The notes below the pieces were generated by a model. That model was not told the DNA's origin. It worked only from the letters and a program-made list of their open reading frames with translations, and did not search any database. From CAKZYD01 sp039814715 (GTDB lineage Bacteria; Pseudomonadota; Alphaproteobacteria; Sphingomonadales; CAKZYD01), in the NCBI GenBank assembly GCA_039814715.1, contig JBCCAR010000011.1, positions 26,416 through 90,415 of the forward strand: DNA of 64,000 bases, read 5' to 3'. The position numbers and the translations under genes were made by a program. Shown piece by piece: positions 34,138 through 43,332 of this stretch. Position 1 is the stretch's first letter; the number at the start of each line of letters is the position of its first letter.

Positions 34138-34341
34138 TATGCCAAACCATTATGGCATTGTTTTAAAAGGATTTTGCCTGGTCACAGCTGCAGCTGGTGT
34201 TCAAAGCTGAGACAGGCCCTGTGCCAAAATGGGTCACCCTGTCTTGAAACGACACATGCAGTTCCCCATTGCAATGCGTCAATAGGCTTTCTAGCGTGGG
34301 CTGCTTAAGACCAATAAACGTGCCCGCCGGGAGGGTTCCTT

Positions 34342-35832
34342 TTGTTTCTGCGCCCTGCGCTTGTCCTTTGCGCTGCACTTTCAGCTACTATGTCCAACAC
34401 AGCTTACGCGCAAGAAGAGGGCGTGGGGGGCGGCATTGGCGGCGCGATTGATACGTTTAACAACGCGGTGTTTACCACCATCGATATTGCTGGTACGTCC
34501 GTTGAGCTGATTGTCATTTGGCTGGCAACGCCGATGGTACTGCTCACGCTGTATTTCGGCTTTATCAATTTACGCGGATTTAAAATTGCTTGGCAGGTCG
34601 TGACTGGCCGCTTTGCCGACCCCAAAGCGCCAGGCGAGGTGAGCCAATTTCAAGCGCTGACGACAGCTTTGTCAGGCACAGTGGGTTTGGGCAACATTGC
34701 GGGCGTCGCGATTGCCATTGGCGCTGGCGGCCCTGGCGCCGCCTTTTGGATGGCGGTGATTGGGTTTTTTGCCATGTCACTGAAGTTTGCCGAAGTGAGT
34801 TTATCCGTCAAATACCGGCGCATCAATCCGGGTGGTTCCGTCTCAGGGGGACCGATGTACTATCTCAGCCGGGGCCTAGCAGCGCGCGGCTGGCGGCGTG
34901 CAGGCATGATTTTAGGATGGTCTTATGCCATCTTTGCGCTGCCCTCCTTGCTCCAGATTGCCCAGGTCAACCAAGCCCATAGCCAGCTCAGCCTTGTCAC
35001 AGGCTATTCAGCGCCTTGGACGTTTGGCATCGTAACCGGCATCGCCACTGCGATCGTCATCGTGGGCGGTATTAGCGGCATTGCCCGGGTGACGTCTAAA
35101 CTGGTGCCGTTCATGGCCGCTGTCTACTTAGGCGGCGCGTTCTTTATTTTGATCAGCAATGCAAGCGCAGTCCTAGGGGCGATTGCGCTGATCTTTGAAG
35201 AAGCCTTTAACCCGCGCTCAGCTGCTGCGGGCAGTATATCGGCTGTGTTTGTAATTGGCATGCGCCGCGCTGTTTATTCAACTGAGGCCGGTATCGGCTC
35301 CGCCACCATTGCGCATGCAGCGGCAAAAACACATGAACCGGTGTCTGAAGGCATGGTCGCCTTAATGGAACCGTTTATCGATACGGTCGTGATCTGTTCT
35401 ATTACCGCGCTCGTGATCGTCGTCACCGGCGTTTATACGGACACCAGCCTAACTGATATTCAGATGACCTCGGCAGCGTTCAATTCTGTCATCAGTGGAT
35501 TTGATATTGTGCTGGCGGTGGCCGTCTTACTGTTTGCCTTTTCGACCATCGTCAGCTGGGCCTACTATACGTCAAAAGTCTGGGGCTTTGTGTTTGGGGA
35601 AAGCGCCAGGTCCATCCGCACCTTCCAAGCGATTTATTGCTGCGCGCTAATCCCAGGTGCGGTTTTGAGCATGCAGCAGGTCTTCGATATTATGGATTCG
35701 ATCTTTTTCCTCATGGCGGTCCCCAATATCATTGGCGTGTACCTCATGGCAGGGGAGTTAAAAGCCGATCTTCGCAGCTATTTAACGCGGTTAAAAGCAG
35801 GGAAGATAGCGCTGGCGAAAGCCAAGCAATAA
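34342..35832 (+). CDS. AGCS-family sodium:amino-acid symporter
   Basis: A 496-aa membrane protein of the alanine/glycine:cation symporter family (AlsT/AgcS). An N-terminal hydrophobic segment that may be a cleaved signal (ending TAYAQ) is followed by about 10 membrane helices. Family signatures are GTVGLGNIAGVAIAIGAGGPGAAFWM near residue 113 (cited by its region) and TEAGIGSATIAHAAAKT near 314. It starts at TTG 34342, supported by GGGAGGG at 34329-34335 with 6-nt spacing. It converges on the GGDEF/EAL gene with a 2-bp gap. Confidence 0.93.
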   Translation: MFLRPALVLCAALSATMSNTAYAQEEGVGGGIGGAIDTFNNAVFTTIDIAGTSVELIVIWLATPMVLLTLYFGFINLRGFKIAWQVVTGRFADPKAPGEVSQFQALTTALSGTVGLGNIAGVAIAIGAGGPGAAFWMAVIGFFAMSLKFAEVSLSVKYRRINPGGSVSGGPMYYLSRGLAARGWRRAGMILGWSYAIFALPSLLQIAQVNQAHSQLSLVTGYSAPWTFGIVTGIATAIVIVGGISGIARVTSKLVPFMAAVYLGGAFFILISNASAVLGAIALIFEEAFNPRSAAAGSISAVFVIGMRRAVYSTEAGIGSATIAHAAAKTHEPVSEGMVALMEPFIDTVVICSITALVIVVTGVYTDTSLTDIQMTSAAFNSVISGFDIVLAVAVLLFAFSTIVSWAYYTSKVWGFVFGESARSIRTFQAIYCCALIPGAVLSMQQVFDIMDSIFFLMAVPNIIGVYLMAGELKADLRSYLTRLKAGKIALAKAKQ

Positions 35833-35834
35833 GT

Positions 35835-38003
35835 CTATCGACCCAGCGCTTTTAACGGCCGCAGCGCCGGGCCCACATCAACGTGGCTGCCACTCAAATG
35901 AAAGGCCAGCGCTTTGTCGATGGGCATTGGCCGGGCAAAGAAATACCCCTGGAAGCAATCGCAGCCCGCATGACGCAGCATGAGAGCGTGCCCCTCCGTC
36001 TCAATGCCTTCCGCAACAACAGTCATGCTGAGCGACTTACCCATCTGGATCATACACTGCACCAGCGCAAGGGCTTCTCGGTCCTCGCCCAGGCGCTGCA
36101 CAAAGGACCGATCAATTTTGATTTTGTTGAATTTGAGCGTCTGCAGATAAGCGAGGGAGGAATACCCCGTCCCAAAATCATCAAGCGCAAGCTGAACCCC
36201 AATAGCCTGCAGCGCTTTAATCTGACTTTCAATCTGCTCTTGGTCTTCCAGCACCAGCGATTCTGTCACTTCGAGCTCCAACCGCCGCGGGTCAAAATCA
36301 AATTCTATCAACGCCGACTTCAGCCGCTGCGAGAATTGCGGATCGATAAACTGGCTGGGCGAGACGTTTATAGAAGCAAGCAAATCTGGATAACCGCTCA
36401 AGTCAGACATGACCTGGCGCAAGACCCATTCGCCTAGGTCTAGAATATCCCCCGTTTGCTCCGCAGCAGGAATGAACACATCGGGCGGGATCATGCCAAG
36501 TTCGCTGTGATGCCAACGACACAGCGCTTCAAAGCCTAACGTCTTGCCATTTTTGCTGTTCACCACAGGCTGATAGGCAATGCTTAAATCATCATTTTGG
36601 ATCGCCGCGCGCAGGTCTTGCTCAATTTGGATTTGTCGCTGGGCGTCGGCTTCCAGTTGTGGGTCAAAATGGCAAACCGTTTGACCTGGCATAGTCTTCG
36701 CTTCGCGCCGCGCCATATCAGCGCGCCGCAGCAGTGTGTTGCCATCCATGCCGTCGTCGGGCCAAAGCGCTGTTCCAGCATGAATTTGGATCGACAGCAT
36801 ATGGCCCGAGACCACTTGCTGCCCATTCATAATGGCTGAAATATCGTGCAAGACACTGTAGGGATCATCCTCAGGCACGGGCACGAGAAGTAAATATTCA
36901 TCCCCTGACAAGCGTCCAACAATCGCCCGCGCGCCAGCGACGCCTGCCATCCTATCGGCGGTTTCGGCAAGCAAGGTGTCACCAACCTTATCACCATGGA
37001 TCGCATTAATGGACTTAAAGCGCGCGATATCAGCTACGATGACCAGTAGCTTCTCCCCTTTCGCGCAAAGAACATTGAAGTCTTGTTGCAAGGTACGCTG
37101 CAAGGAGGCTCTGTTAGGAAAGCCAGTCAACGTATCTGTAAAGGCAATGCGCCGGGCTTCGGCCTCGCTGCGCTTAAGCTTGCGTTGCCGCTCGCGCTGG
37201 GCCGTCACATCATTGAGAGAAACAACGGCGCCGGTGATCACATCGTCATCGCCGCAGATAAAGTTCGCATTGGCTTCAAAAACACTTAAGCCGCCCCCCT
37301 GCGCAGCCGGAACAAGCAATTCCTGGTGGCTTACGATCTCACCTTTAAGCGCTTTGCGCAGTGGCAGCGCTTCTATATCAAGCGGGGTGACCCCGTCTTG
37401 CTCCACGAATTTGAGCTTATCAAGCTGCGGCCTGCCGTTTGCTTTGGATGGATGAACGATATCAAACATCTCGGCAACCCGGCGGTTGGTGAACGTCATA
37501 TGCCCCGCCGCATCGCAAGCAATGATCGCTTCATTCACATTGTCTAAGACCGCGTCCAGCGCAGCATTGCGTTGATCGGCGAGCAAGCCAGCTTCGACCT
37601 GCGCCGTAACATCCTGCACAAACAGCATAGCGCCGCAGATAAGGCCATCGTCACCTTGCCACGGGCGCATGATCCAGCGCGCAAAATGCTGCTGGTCATC
37701 ATTGCCCGCTACAGCGCTAACCTGCTCATCTTGGGCCGCCCCGCGCAGTGCTTTGATGAAACTACGGCGCAGCACATGGCGCGCGCTAGAATCTTTTCGC
37801 AATTGCTTTTGCCAAAGGGCTGGCCAATTGTCCTCGCGCCAGCGCTCGTTGGTCTCAACCAGGGCGCCTGAACGATCGATGGCAGCGATGGCCAGGGGCG
37901 CCTGCTGGAAAAGAAGTTGCAGGTCTGCAGGGCCAAGCGTGGCAGCGCGGCTTGGCTTCTTTGGCCGTTTTCGGCTCTGTTTGTCTTCGGGCGCTTTGCC
38001 CAT
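35835..38003 (-). CDS. PAS-GGDEF-EAL cyclic-di-GMP protein
   Basis: A 722-aa soluble signalling protein: two PAS-type sensor regions (about 28-135 and 145-265), a GGDEF domain (about 285-445) and an EAL domain (about 460-705). The GGDEF site reads SGDEY, so cyclase activity is doubtful. The EAL domain is intact: FEALCRWHH, NVSPSQF, LEVTESL, LDDFGTGYSSL, KIDRSF and VAEGIET. It is therefore probably a c-di-GMP phosphodiesterase in which GGDEF is regulatory. No transmembrane helix is visible. Confidence 0.93.
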   Translation of the reverse strand: MGKAPEDKQSRKRPKKPSRAATLGPADLQLLFQQAPLAIAAIDRSGALVETNERWREDNWPALWQKQLRKDSSARHVLRRSFIKALRGAAQDEQVSAVAGNDDQQHFARWIMRPWQGDDGLICGAMLFVQDVTAQVEAGLLADQRNAALDAVLDNVNEAIIACDAAGHMTFTNRRVAEMFDIVHPSKANGRPQLDKLKFVEQDGVTPLDIEALPLRKALKGEIVSHQELLVPAAQGGGLSVFEANANFICGDDDVITGAVVSLNDVTAQRERQRKLKRSEAEARRIAFTDTLTGFPNRASLQRTLQQDFNVLCAKGEKLLVIVADIARFKSINAIHGDKVGDTLLAETADRMAGVAGARAIVGRLSGDEYLLLVPVPEDDPYSVLHDISAIMNGQQVVSGHMLSIQIHAGTALWPDDGMDGNTLLRRADMARREAKTMPGQTVCHFDPQLEADAQRQIQIEQDLRAAIQNDDLSIAYQPVVNSKNGKTLGFEALCRWHHSELGMIPPDVFIPAAEQTGDILDLGEWVLRQVMSDLSGYPDLLASINVSPSQFIDPQFSQRLKSALIEFDFDPRRLELEVTESLVLEDQEQIESQIKALQAIGVQLALDDFGTGYSSLAYLQTLKFNKIKIDRSFVQRLGEDREALALVQCMIQMGKSLSMTVVAEGIETEGHALMLRHAGCDCFQGYFFARPMPIDKALAFHLSGSHVDVGPALRPLKALGR

Positions 38004-38108
38004 AGCACTGCTCGCAGTTTTTTTATAGGCTTTGCAGTGGACCTTCAGCCAGAGACGTTAATATTTCGTTTGGTAAAACACGGGCCAAAATGACGCAGGG
38101 AAGAAACG

Positions 38109-38477
38109 ATGCAGCCAAAAAAGAATGTCCTTGGCGGACCCCTTCAAACATGTTCGCTAGACCCCCTGACGGGTTATTTCCGCGACGGGTGCTGCAATAC
38201 GGATGTCAGCGATGGCGGCACGCATACAGTCTGCGCGGTTATGACAGATGCGTTCCTGAATTTTTCCAAAGCGCGGGGCAATGATTTGTCGACCCCGCGC
38301 CCAGAATTTAACTTCGTCGGCCTAAAGGCTGGGGACCGCTGGTGCGTCTGTGCCAGTCGGTGGAAGGAAGCCTTTACAGCCGGCGCCGCGCCGAATGTCG
38401 TTCTTGAGGCAACCCACGCTGAAACACTTGGGTTCGTCATGCTTAGCGATTTAGAAAAACATGCGGTAGAGGCCTAA
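38109..38477 (+). CDS. DUF2237 family protein
   Basis: A 122-aa soluble protein recognised as DUF2237: it begins with NVLGGPLQTCS, contains GYFRDGCCNT and TVCAVMTDAFL, then GDRWCVCASRWKEA. Several conserved cysteines are seen (C16, C28, C29 region and the CVC pair). Function is unknown. It is divergent from the GGDEF/EAL gene, and its stop overlaps the convergent msrB stop by 4 nt (CTAA, 38474-38477). Confidence 0.88.
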   Translation: MQPKKNVLGGPLQTCSLDPLTGYFRDGCCNTDVSDGGTHTVCAVMTDAFLNFSKARGNDLSTPRPEFNFVGLKAGDRWCVCASRWKEAFTAGAAPNVVLEATHAETLGFVMLSDLEKHAVEA

Positions 38478-38875
38478 GCCGCGCTGTCAGGGACCAGCTT
38501 CAAAGACGCTGAATTCATGCAATAACGAAGCCCTGTCGGCTGCGGTCCATCGGGAAAAACATGGCCTAAATGGCTATCGCAGCGCGCACATAGCGATTCG
38601 ATGCGCACCATACCGTGGCTCACATCGCGTTTTTCAGCAACGGCCGTTTCAGCGATCGGTGCCCAAAAGCTGGGCCAGCCACTGCCAGAATCGTATTTCG
38701 TTTCAGACGAGAACAGCGGCTGACCGCAAGCAGCGCAGCAATAAGTGCCGGGAGTCTTCGTGTCCCAATACTTGCCGGTAAAGGCCCGCTCTGTGCCTGC
38801 GCGGCGGCACACTTGGTACTGCTCAGGCGAAAGTGCGTCACGCCACTCCTGGTCTGACTTTACGATCTTTTCCAT
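38474..38875 (-). CDS. msrB: Peptide-methionine (R)-S-oxide reductase
   Basis: A 133-aa MsrB that repairs methionine-R-sulfoxide in proteins. The zinc site is C47/C50 (CCAACG) and C96/C99 (CARC). The catalytic cysteine is C119 in GLRYCMNSASL. No signal peptide, so cytoplasmic. It lies 3 nt downstream of the DUF533 gene and is probably co-transcribed with it. Confidence 0.95.
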   Translation of the reverse strand: MEKIVKSDQEWRDALSPEQYQVCRRAGTERAFTGKYWDTKTPGTYCCAACGQPLFSSETKYDSGSGWPSFWAPIAETAVAEKRDVSHGMVRIESLCARCDSHLGHVFPDGPQPTGLRYCMNSASLKLVPDSAA

Positions 38876-38878
38876 GCT

Positions 38879-39697
38879 TTAGGCTTTCAAGTCCGCCTCA
38901 ATTGTTGCTGCCAACTCACTTGGGAGGCCGAGCTTGTCTTTCAAGTCGCCTAGATATGCGCGTTCTGCCGCATTCATATCATCAACAACCAGCAACGTGA
39001 CGGCATAGATTTCTGCGCCTGTTTCCAAATCGTCTGCCATAGCGGCAATACGGGCAGCGTTGAGCGGCTGGCGCAGCTCACGGACGAAGAACTGCTGCGC
39101 GCTCGTGTCCATACCCGACTGTGTGAAGGCGCGGGTCAACCGTGCTTCTTCTTGCGCGTCAATATGTTCATCAGCTTTTGCCGCTGCAACCATAGCGCAT
39201 AGGAGTGCTTCAGCGCGCGCTTCTGCCGTGTCTTCCGGCAATTCATGGACTGCCGGACTGATGGCAGCGATGCCTTGCGCCTGGCTACCCTGCGCTTGCT
39301 GCCAGGATTGGAACGCTTTCATAGCTATGCTGCCAAGCGCGGCCACACCGCCCATTTTCACCGCCTTATTGGCAAAGCCAGACGCATCGCGCCCCATCAG
39401 CATATTGAGCGCCAAGGTGGCAGCGGCGCCAAGGCCGGTGGTTTGTTCCATGCCGCCAGTGGGGCCATTCACCTGATTGAGCAGATCCAGGAAATCATCC
39501 GGTTTGTCATCAGGCTGATTGCCTTTGATGAGGCCGCCTATCTGATCGAGAATATTGCCGTCTGGCTTGGTTTGCTCCGCGCCTAAGTTTGATAGCAAAT
39601 CTGCAAGCCCGGCTTGCCGTGTTTGATCGCCCTGTAAAAATTCAAGCAAGCCGCCGCTATTGCCCAAAACGCCGCCGAGTAAGTCTGTCATCTTCAT
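38879..39697 (-). CDS. DUF533 / TerB-like protein
   Basis: A 272-aa protein. The N-terminal half is low-complexity with glycine-rich segments; a short hydrophobic stretch lies around residues 105-140. The C-terminal part (about 165-270) is a TerB-like helical domain of the DUF533 family, with AMVAAAKADEHIDAQEEARL and YLGDLKDKLGLP. ATG 39697 is preferred over an in-frame start at 39748 because AGGAGG lies 8 nt upstream. Function is unknown; TerB-like domains often bind metal and occur in envelope stress systems. Confidence 0.8.
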   Translation of the reverse strand: MKMTDLLGGVLGNSGGLLEFLQGDQTRQAGLADLLSNLGAEQTKPDGNILDQIGGLIKGNQPDDKPDDFLDLLNQVNGPTGGMEQTTGLGAAATLALNMLMGRDASGFANKAVKMGGVAALGSIAMKAFQSWQQAQGSQAQGIAAISPAVHELPEDTAEARAEALLCAMVAAAKADEHIDAQEEARLTRAFTQSGMDTSAQQFFVRELRQPLNAARIAAMADDLETGAEIYAVTLLVVDDMNAAERAYLGDLKDKLGLPSELAATIEADLKA

Positions 39698-39778
39698 GGT
39701 GAAGTCCTCCTGCCCATTTAGGCGAGAGTATGAGGAGAATGGGGTCAAAAGAAAGAGCGAATTCGCTAGATTATCGCC

Positions 39779-40384
39779 CTAACGGAACACGCCGCGCGCC
39801 ATTACGGTCCGTCCTATCGCACTGATAACGCAAAGTGCGGCATATGTATAAGCCAGGAGCGGGAACAAACGGGGCAAAAAACACATCGCTAGAAAGACTG
39901 CGATGGTCTCGGTCCCTTCAGCCAGGCCATCGGCAAAATAAAAGCTCTTTTGGCCTTGCCCGTCCGTCGAGAGCCCCCGTTTTTCAGCGTGGACCGCAAA
40001 GGCCAGGTGGCTCACGCCGGTCAGCAAGAAACTGGCCAGCAGGCAAGCTGCCGGTACCGCGTAATCGTGAATAGACAGCGCAAACGCCAACGGTATGGCG
40101 GCGTAGAAGACAAAATCACAGAGAATATCTAAATAGCCGCCAAAGTCGCTCGCCGCGCCCCTTGCGCGCGCTAGGGGCCCATCCAAGCCATCGGCCAAAC
40201 GGCTTGCCGCGATAAGGGCCGCTGCCACACCAAAATCCAGCGCGTAGATGCGCCATGCCGCCGCCAGGCCCAGAAGCATGCCCACAATGGTCAACTGATT
40301 GGCGCTGAGCGGCGTTTTTGCTAGCCAGCGCGCCGCCCAATTGAGCGGCGGATCAATCAGCGTGCGCATATGCCGATCAAACAA
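39779..40384 (-). CDS. CDP-alcohol phosphatidyltransferase family protein
   Basis: A membrane enzyme of about 201 aa. The complete CDP-OH-P transferase signature DGLDGPLARARG...SDFGGYLDILCD (D-x2-DG-x2-AR-x8-G-x3-D-x3-D) is present, preceded by the LIDPPLNW start of this subgroup. It joins a CDP-activated lipid to an alcohol; the alcohol is not predictable. TTG 40384 is chosen because GGGAG lies 9 nt upstream; TTG 40402 and ATG 40369 are alternatives. It overlaps the nucleoside transporter stop by 8 nt. Confidence 0.87.
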   Translation of the reverse strand: MFDRHMRTLIDPPLNWAARWLAKTPLSANQLTIVGMLLGLAAAWRIYALDFGVAAALIAASRLADGLDGPLARARGAASDFGGYLDILCDFVFYAAIPLAFALSIHDYAVPAACLLASFLLTGVSHLAFAVHAEKRGLSTDGQGQKSFYFADGLAEGTETIAVFLAMCFLPRLFPLLAYTYAALCVISAIGRTVMARGVFR

Positions 40385-41618
40385 CGCCAACCACTCCCGC
40401 AACCGCTCCGGTCATCAAGCTGGCGCCATTGCCTGCGACCCAGCTTTTGACCCCCAGACCCGCCACCTCGGCTTTGCGTTCCGGCGCTAGGGCCGTGATG
40501 GTGGACACCAACAAGCCAATGCTGGCCAAATTGGCAAAACCGCACAGCGCGTAAAGCGTGATGATCCTGGCACGGCCCGGCAAGGCGGTCTCGGGAAGCG
40601 CGGCGAATTCTAAATAGCCGACATATTCATTCAAGATCGCTTTGGTGCCCATCAATTGCCCCGCGATGTGCGCGTCTGCCCAGGGCACGCCCATGAGCCA
40701 CATTAAAGGCGCAAATAGCCAGCCAAAGGCGCGGCGGATCGTGACTGGCGCGCCTGAAATCTCAGGCAGGAAGGCCAGGATACTATCGGCCAAAGCGACC
40801 AGCGCAAACACCACGATGATAACAGCAATGACGGATAGAAACAGTTTGAGGCCATCCATAGTGCCGGTGAAAAGGGCATCAATGGTGCTTGTGTAGGCAA
40901 GGGACGTATCATTGGCCGCCGTTTCTTGGCTGCCGGGCACCATAAGCCTAGCCAGCAGCAAAGCCGCAGGGAGGGAAATCAAAGAGGCTGAAATCATATG
41001 CCCGACGGCATTCTCCATGACCGTTGACAGCGTTTGTGCATAGAGGACCAAGACGGCGCCGGAAATAGTCGACATGGTCAGCACCATCATGGAAAACAGC
41101 TCGGCCCGGCTCACTTTGACGAGGTAGGCGCGCACCGCAAGCGGCGCTTCTACAACCCCTAAAAACAAGTTGGCGCCGCCCATAAGGCCGACCACGCCAG
41201 AAACTTTAAGCGTTTTTTGCAGCGCCCAGCTCAGGCCTTGAACGATCGCGCGCAGAATGCCCCAATGCCAGAGCACAGCGGCAAGCGCAGAAAAGACAAT
41301 CACCAGCGGCAGGATTTGAAACGCAATAATGGTGGGCGGCGCAGCGCTATCCGTCAGCGCAAAGGGCAGTTCGCCGCCGCCCAAATACCCAAAAATATAC
41401 GAAGAGCCCTGCAAGGTTGCCGCTTCAATCGCTGCTACAGCATGATTAGCAAGGCTCAGCATGTCCCAAATCAAAGGCACACGCAAAATCAGAAATGCTA
41501 AGGCAAATTGCGCCGACAGCGCGCCAACAATCCAGCGCCATGACGGCCGTTCGCCGCGGTTCTCCGATAACGCCCAGGCCGCAAGGCAGATCAGCAAGAT
41601 ACCAACAGGCGCAATCAT
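40377..41618 (-). CDS. Concentrative nucleoside transporter (NupC/CNT family)
   Basis: A 413-aa membrane protein of the CNT family, which imports nucleosides with Na+ or H+. Recognisable elements are the gate and nucleoside-recognition regions (VEAPLAVRAYL near residue 160, STISGAVLVLYAQTL near 190) and the C-terminal LCGFANLASIG. About ten hydrophobic segments. ATG 41618 is preferred over a frame extension to 41633. It precedes the CDP-alcohol phosphatidyltransferase in one operon. Confidence 0.9.
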   Translation of the reverse strand: MIAPVGILLICLAAWALSENRGERPSWRWIVGALSAQFALAFLILRVPLIWDMLSLANHAVAAIEAATLQGSSYIFGYLGGGELPFALTDSAAPPTIIAFQILPLVIVFSALAAVLWHWGILRAIVQGLSWALQKTLKVSGVVGLMGGANLFLGVVEAPLAVRAYLVKVSRAELFSMMVLTMSTISGAVLVLYAQTLSTVMENAVGHMISASLISLPAALLLARLMVPGSQETAANDTSLAYTSTIDALFTGTMDGLKLFLSVIAVIIVVFALVALADSILAFLPEISGAPVTIRRAFGWLFAPLMWLMGVPWADAHIAGQLMGTKAILNEYVGYLEFAALPETALPGRARIITLYALCGFANLASIGLLVSTITALAPERKAEVAGLGVKSWVAGNGASLMTGAVAGVVGVV

Positions 41619-41732
41619 ACGGCATTCATACACATTACTATCGCTTCTGATGCAATAAGCTATTCGGGTTGCAGCGATGACTGGTTATAGTTGTGCTGGG
41701 TTGGTTTTAATTTTTTTTCAATTGGGGCATTT

Positions 41733-42665
41733 ATGAAATCACCACGCCATGCGGCAGCCAGTGGGCTGATGTCTCTGTCTTTATTGCTCGCTTGCATTCC
41801 GCAAGCCCAAGCAGAAACGCTAAAAGTTCCGGCCGACACGCGCCTGTTCCTGACAACGCAGGAAGAACTCGTTGGCAAAAAGGGCGCCATCATCGAAGGC
41901 CAGCGCGTGCGCGCGCAGATATGGAAAGATGTCGTCGTAGAGGGCCGGACGATTATCCGCGCAGGAACACCTGCCATGGTGAAGGTCGATTTCTTTAAGC
42001 GGAACAAAATAGCAGGCCGCAAAGGCAAGATTACCCTTGGCGCTTATGAAGTCGAAGCAACCGATGGCAGCGCGCTTGAACTCACAGGCGGATATTATAA
42101 GCAAGGCTCGGGCCGTATTTTTCTGACCTCTGCCCTGGCCGGCATCGTGTTCTTACCGCTCATCTTCATCAAAGGCGGCAAGGCGAAATTGCCGGAAGGC
42201 ACAGTATTTGACGCCTTTACAGCGCGCTCAGCGGAGGTGGATGTACCGCCGCTGCCAAGTGTGGCTGCGCCCACTGACATTGATATCTTGGAAGATGATT
42301 TGCTGGCGGCGGGATTGGTCCGGCCCGATAGAGCGCAAGGGGTGCCTGCTTTGAGCGTTGAATTTCTCTATAGCGACATGGAAAAGGAGGAAAAGCCAAA
42401 GGCCTTTCCCATTGAGATTACAGCGCCAGCGGCGAGCACCGATACGTTCACCATCAGCCATATCAATGGGGAACCAGCATCTGGCGTTAAAGTTGAGGGC
42501 GTCAGCGCTCCAGTTTGCGGCCCATGGCGCTGCACGTACCGCGCCAGCATTGCCATTAAGCCGCTGATCAAAAAGTTCAGTCCGGGCCTCAACACCGTCC
42601 GCTTGGGGGCAAGCGATATGCCGAACCTTGCTTCAGACGATGTGTTGGTCGAGGTGGAGATTTAG
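41733..42665 (+). CDS. Exported protein of unknown function
   Basis: A 310-aa protein with a signal peptide (residues 1-27, ending AQA). The mature N-terminal domain (about 30-130) is beta-rich, with VPADTRLFLTTQEEL and KGKITLGAYEVEATDGS. A hydrophobic segment follows near residue 130 (TSALAGIVFLPLIFI) and KLPEGTVFDAFTA just after. The C-terminal 120 residues hold a second beta domain with one CGPWRC pair. No family was recognised. The start has GGGG upstream; a frame extension to 41691 is rejected. Confidence 0.75.
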   Translation: MKSPRHAAASGLMSLSLLLACIPQAQAETLKVPADTRLFLTTQEELVGKKGAIIEGQRVRAQIWKDVVVEGRTIIRAGTPAMVKVDFFKRNKIAGRKGKITLGAYEVEATDGSALELTGGYYKQGSGRIFLTSALAGIVFLPLIFIKGGKAKLPEGTVFDAFTARSAEVDVPPLPSVAAPTDIDILEDDLLAAGLVRPDRAQGVPALSVEFLYSDMEKEEKPKAFPIEITAPAASTDTFTISHINGEPASGVKVEGVSAPVCGPWRCTYRASIAIKPLIKKFSPGLNTVRLGASDMPNLASDDVLVEVEI

Positions 42666-42728
42666 TCCAGGCACTGCGCCCCTAAGCCCGGCCATCATCG
42701 TGCCATAGACTGCCGTCATATCCACGGC

Positions 42729-43313
42729 ATGATCAAAACCGCTATCACCGCGCTGTGCCTGGCACTTATGTCAAACGCGGCCGCAGCGCAGCCAGGCCTG
42801 GTCGAAGCGGCCAGAGAGCGCGTGGGCATCACGCTTGTCTATGACCCAGCCTATGTGCGCCTCTCCTATCCCGGCGGCGATGTGCCGGCAGATCGCGGCG
42901 TGTGCACCGACGTCGTCATCCGTGCTTACCGCGCCGCTTACGGCTATGACCTACAAGCGGCAGTCCATGACGATATGGCAGTCCATTTTAATGCTTATCC
43001 CGCGCATTGGGGCCTGAAAAAGCCGGACAAAAACATCGACCATCGCCGCGTCCCCAATCTCGAAACTTTCTTCAAGCGACGCGGCGGACGGTTGCCTTTA
43101 AGTGAGGAAAGTGCGTTCAAGGCAGGCGACCTCGTCACCTGGCGGATTGGTGGCCGGCTTCCCCATATCGGTATTGTGTCTGACAAAACAGCCGCGGACG
43201 GAACACCCCTGATCCTCCACAATATGGGCTGGGGCACGAAGGAAGAAAACATCCTCCACCGCTTCCCCAAAACGGCACATTTTCGCTTCAAGCCAGCTGC
43301 GCAAGACGATTAA
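42729..43313 (+). CDS. DUF1287 family protein
   Basis: A 194-aa exported protein with a signal peptide (ending AAAQ) and the DUF1287 fold: TLVYDPAYVRLSYPGGDVP near residue 35, then DRGVCTDVVIRAYR, where the cysteine is the likely nucleophile of an NlpC/P60-like peptidase fold, and a conserved HIGIVSD histidine region near residue 148. Substrate unknown, possibly cell-wall peptides. It is 63 bp after the preceding gene and converges on the dioxygenase beta gene with a 19-bp gap. Confidence 0.85.
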   Translation: MIKTAITALCLALMSNAAAAQPGLVEAARERVGITLVYDPAYVRLSYPGGDVPADRGVCTDVVIRAYRAAYGYDLQAAVHDDMAVHFNAYPAHWGLKKPDKNIDHRRVPNLETFFKRRGGRLPLSEESAFKAGDLVTWRIGGRLPHIGIVSDKTAADGTPLILHNMGWGTKEENILHRFPKTAHFRFKPAAQDD

Positions 43314-43332
43314 AGCGTTTGCGAAGACCGCA

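Larger units (their letters stand above)
33818..34341. other. Intergenic region, 524 bp, structured
   Basis: Lies between the coxS-like gene (minus) and the AGCS symporter (plus). It contains a perfect 10-bp hairpin within a larger fold (33941-34018), then a GC-rich stretch with paired GGAGAG/CTCTCC elements (34028-34137), then a less structured segment with CAGCTGCAGCTG. Short frames here lack any recognisable protein character. The region is most likely leader RNA and promoters rather than coding. Confidence 0.6.

Noticed and set aside
33949..34308. 119-codon frame in the symporter leader
   Set aside because: No conserved features and its codon use is unlike neighbours; the region is better explained as structured leader RNA.
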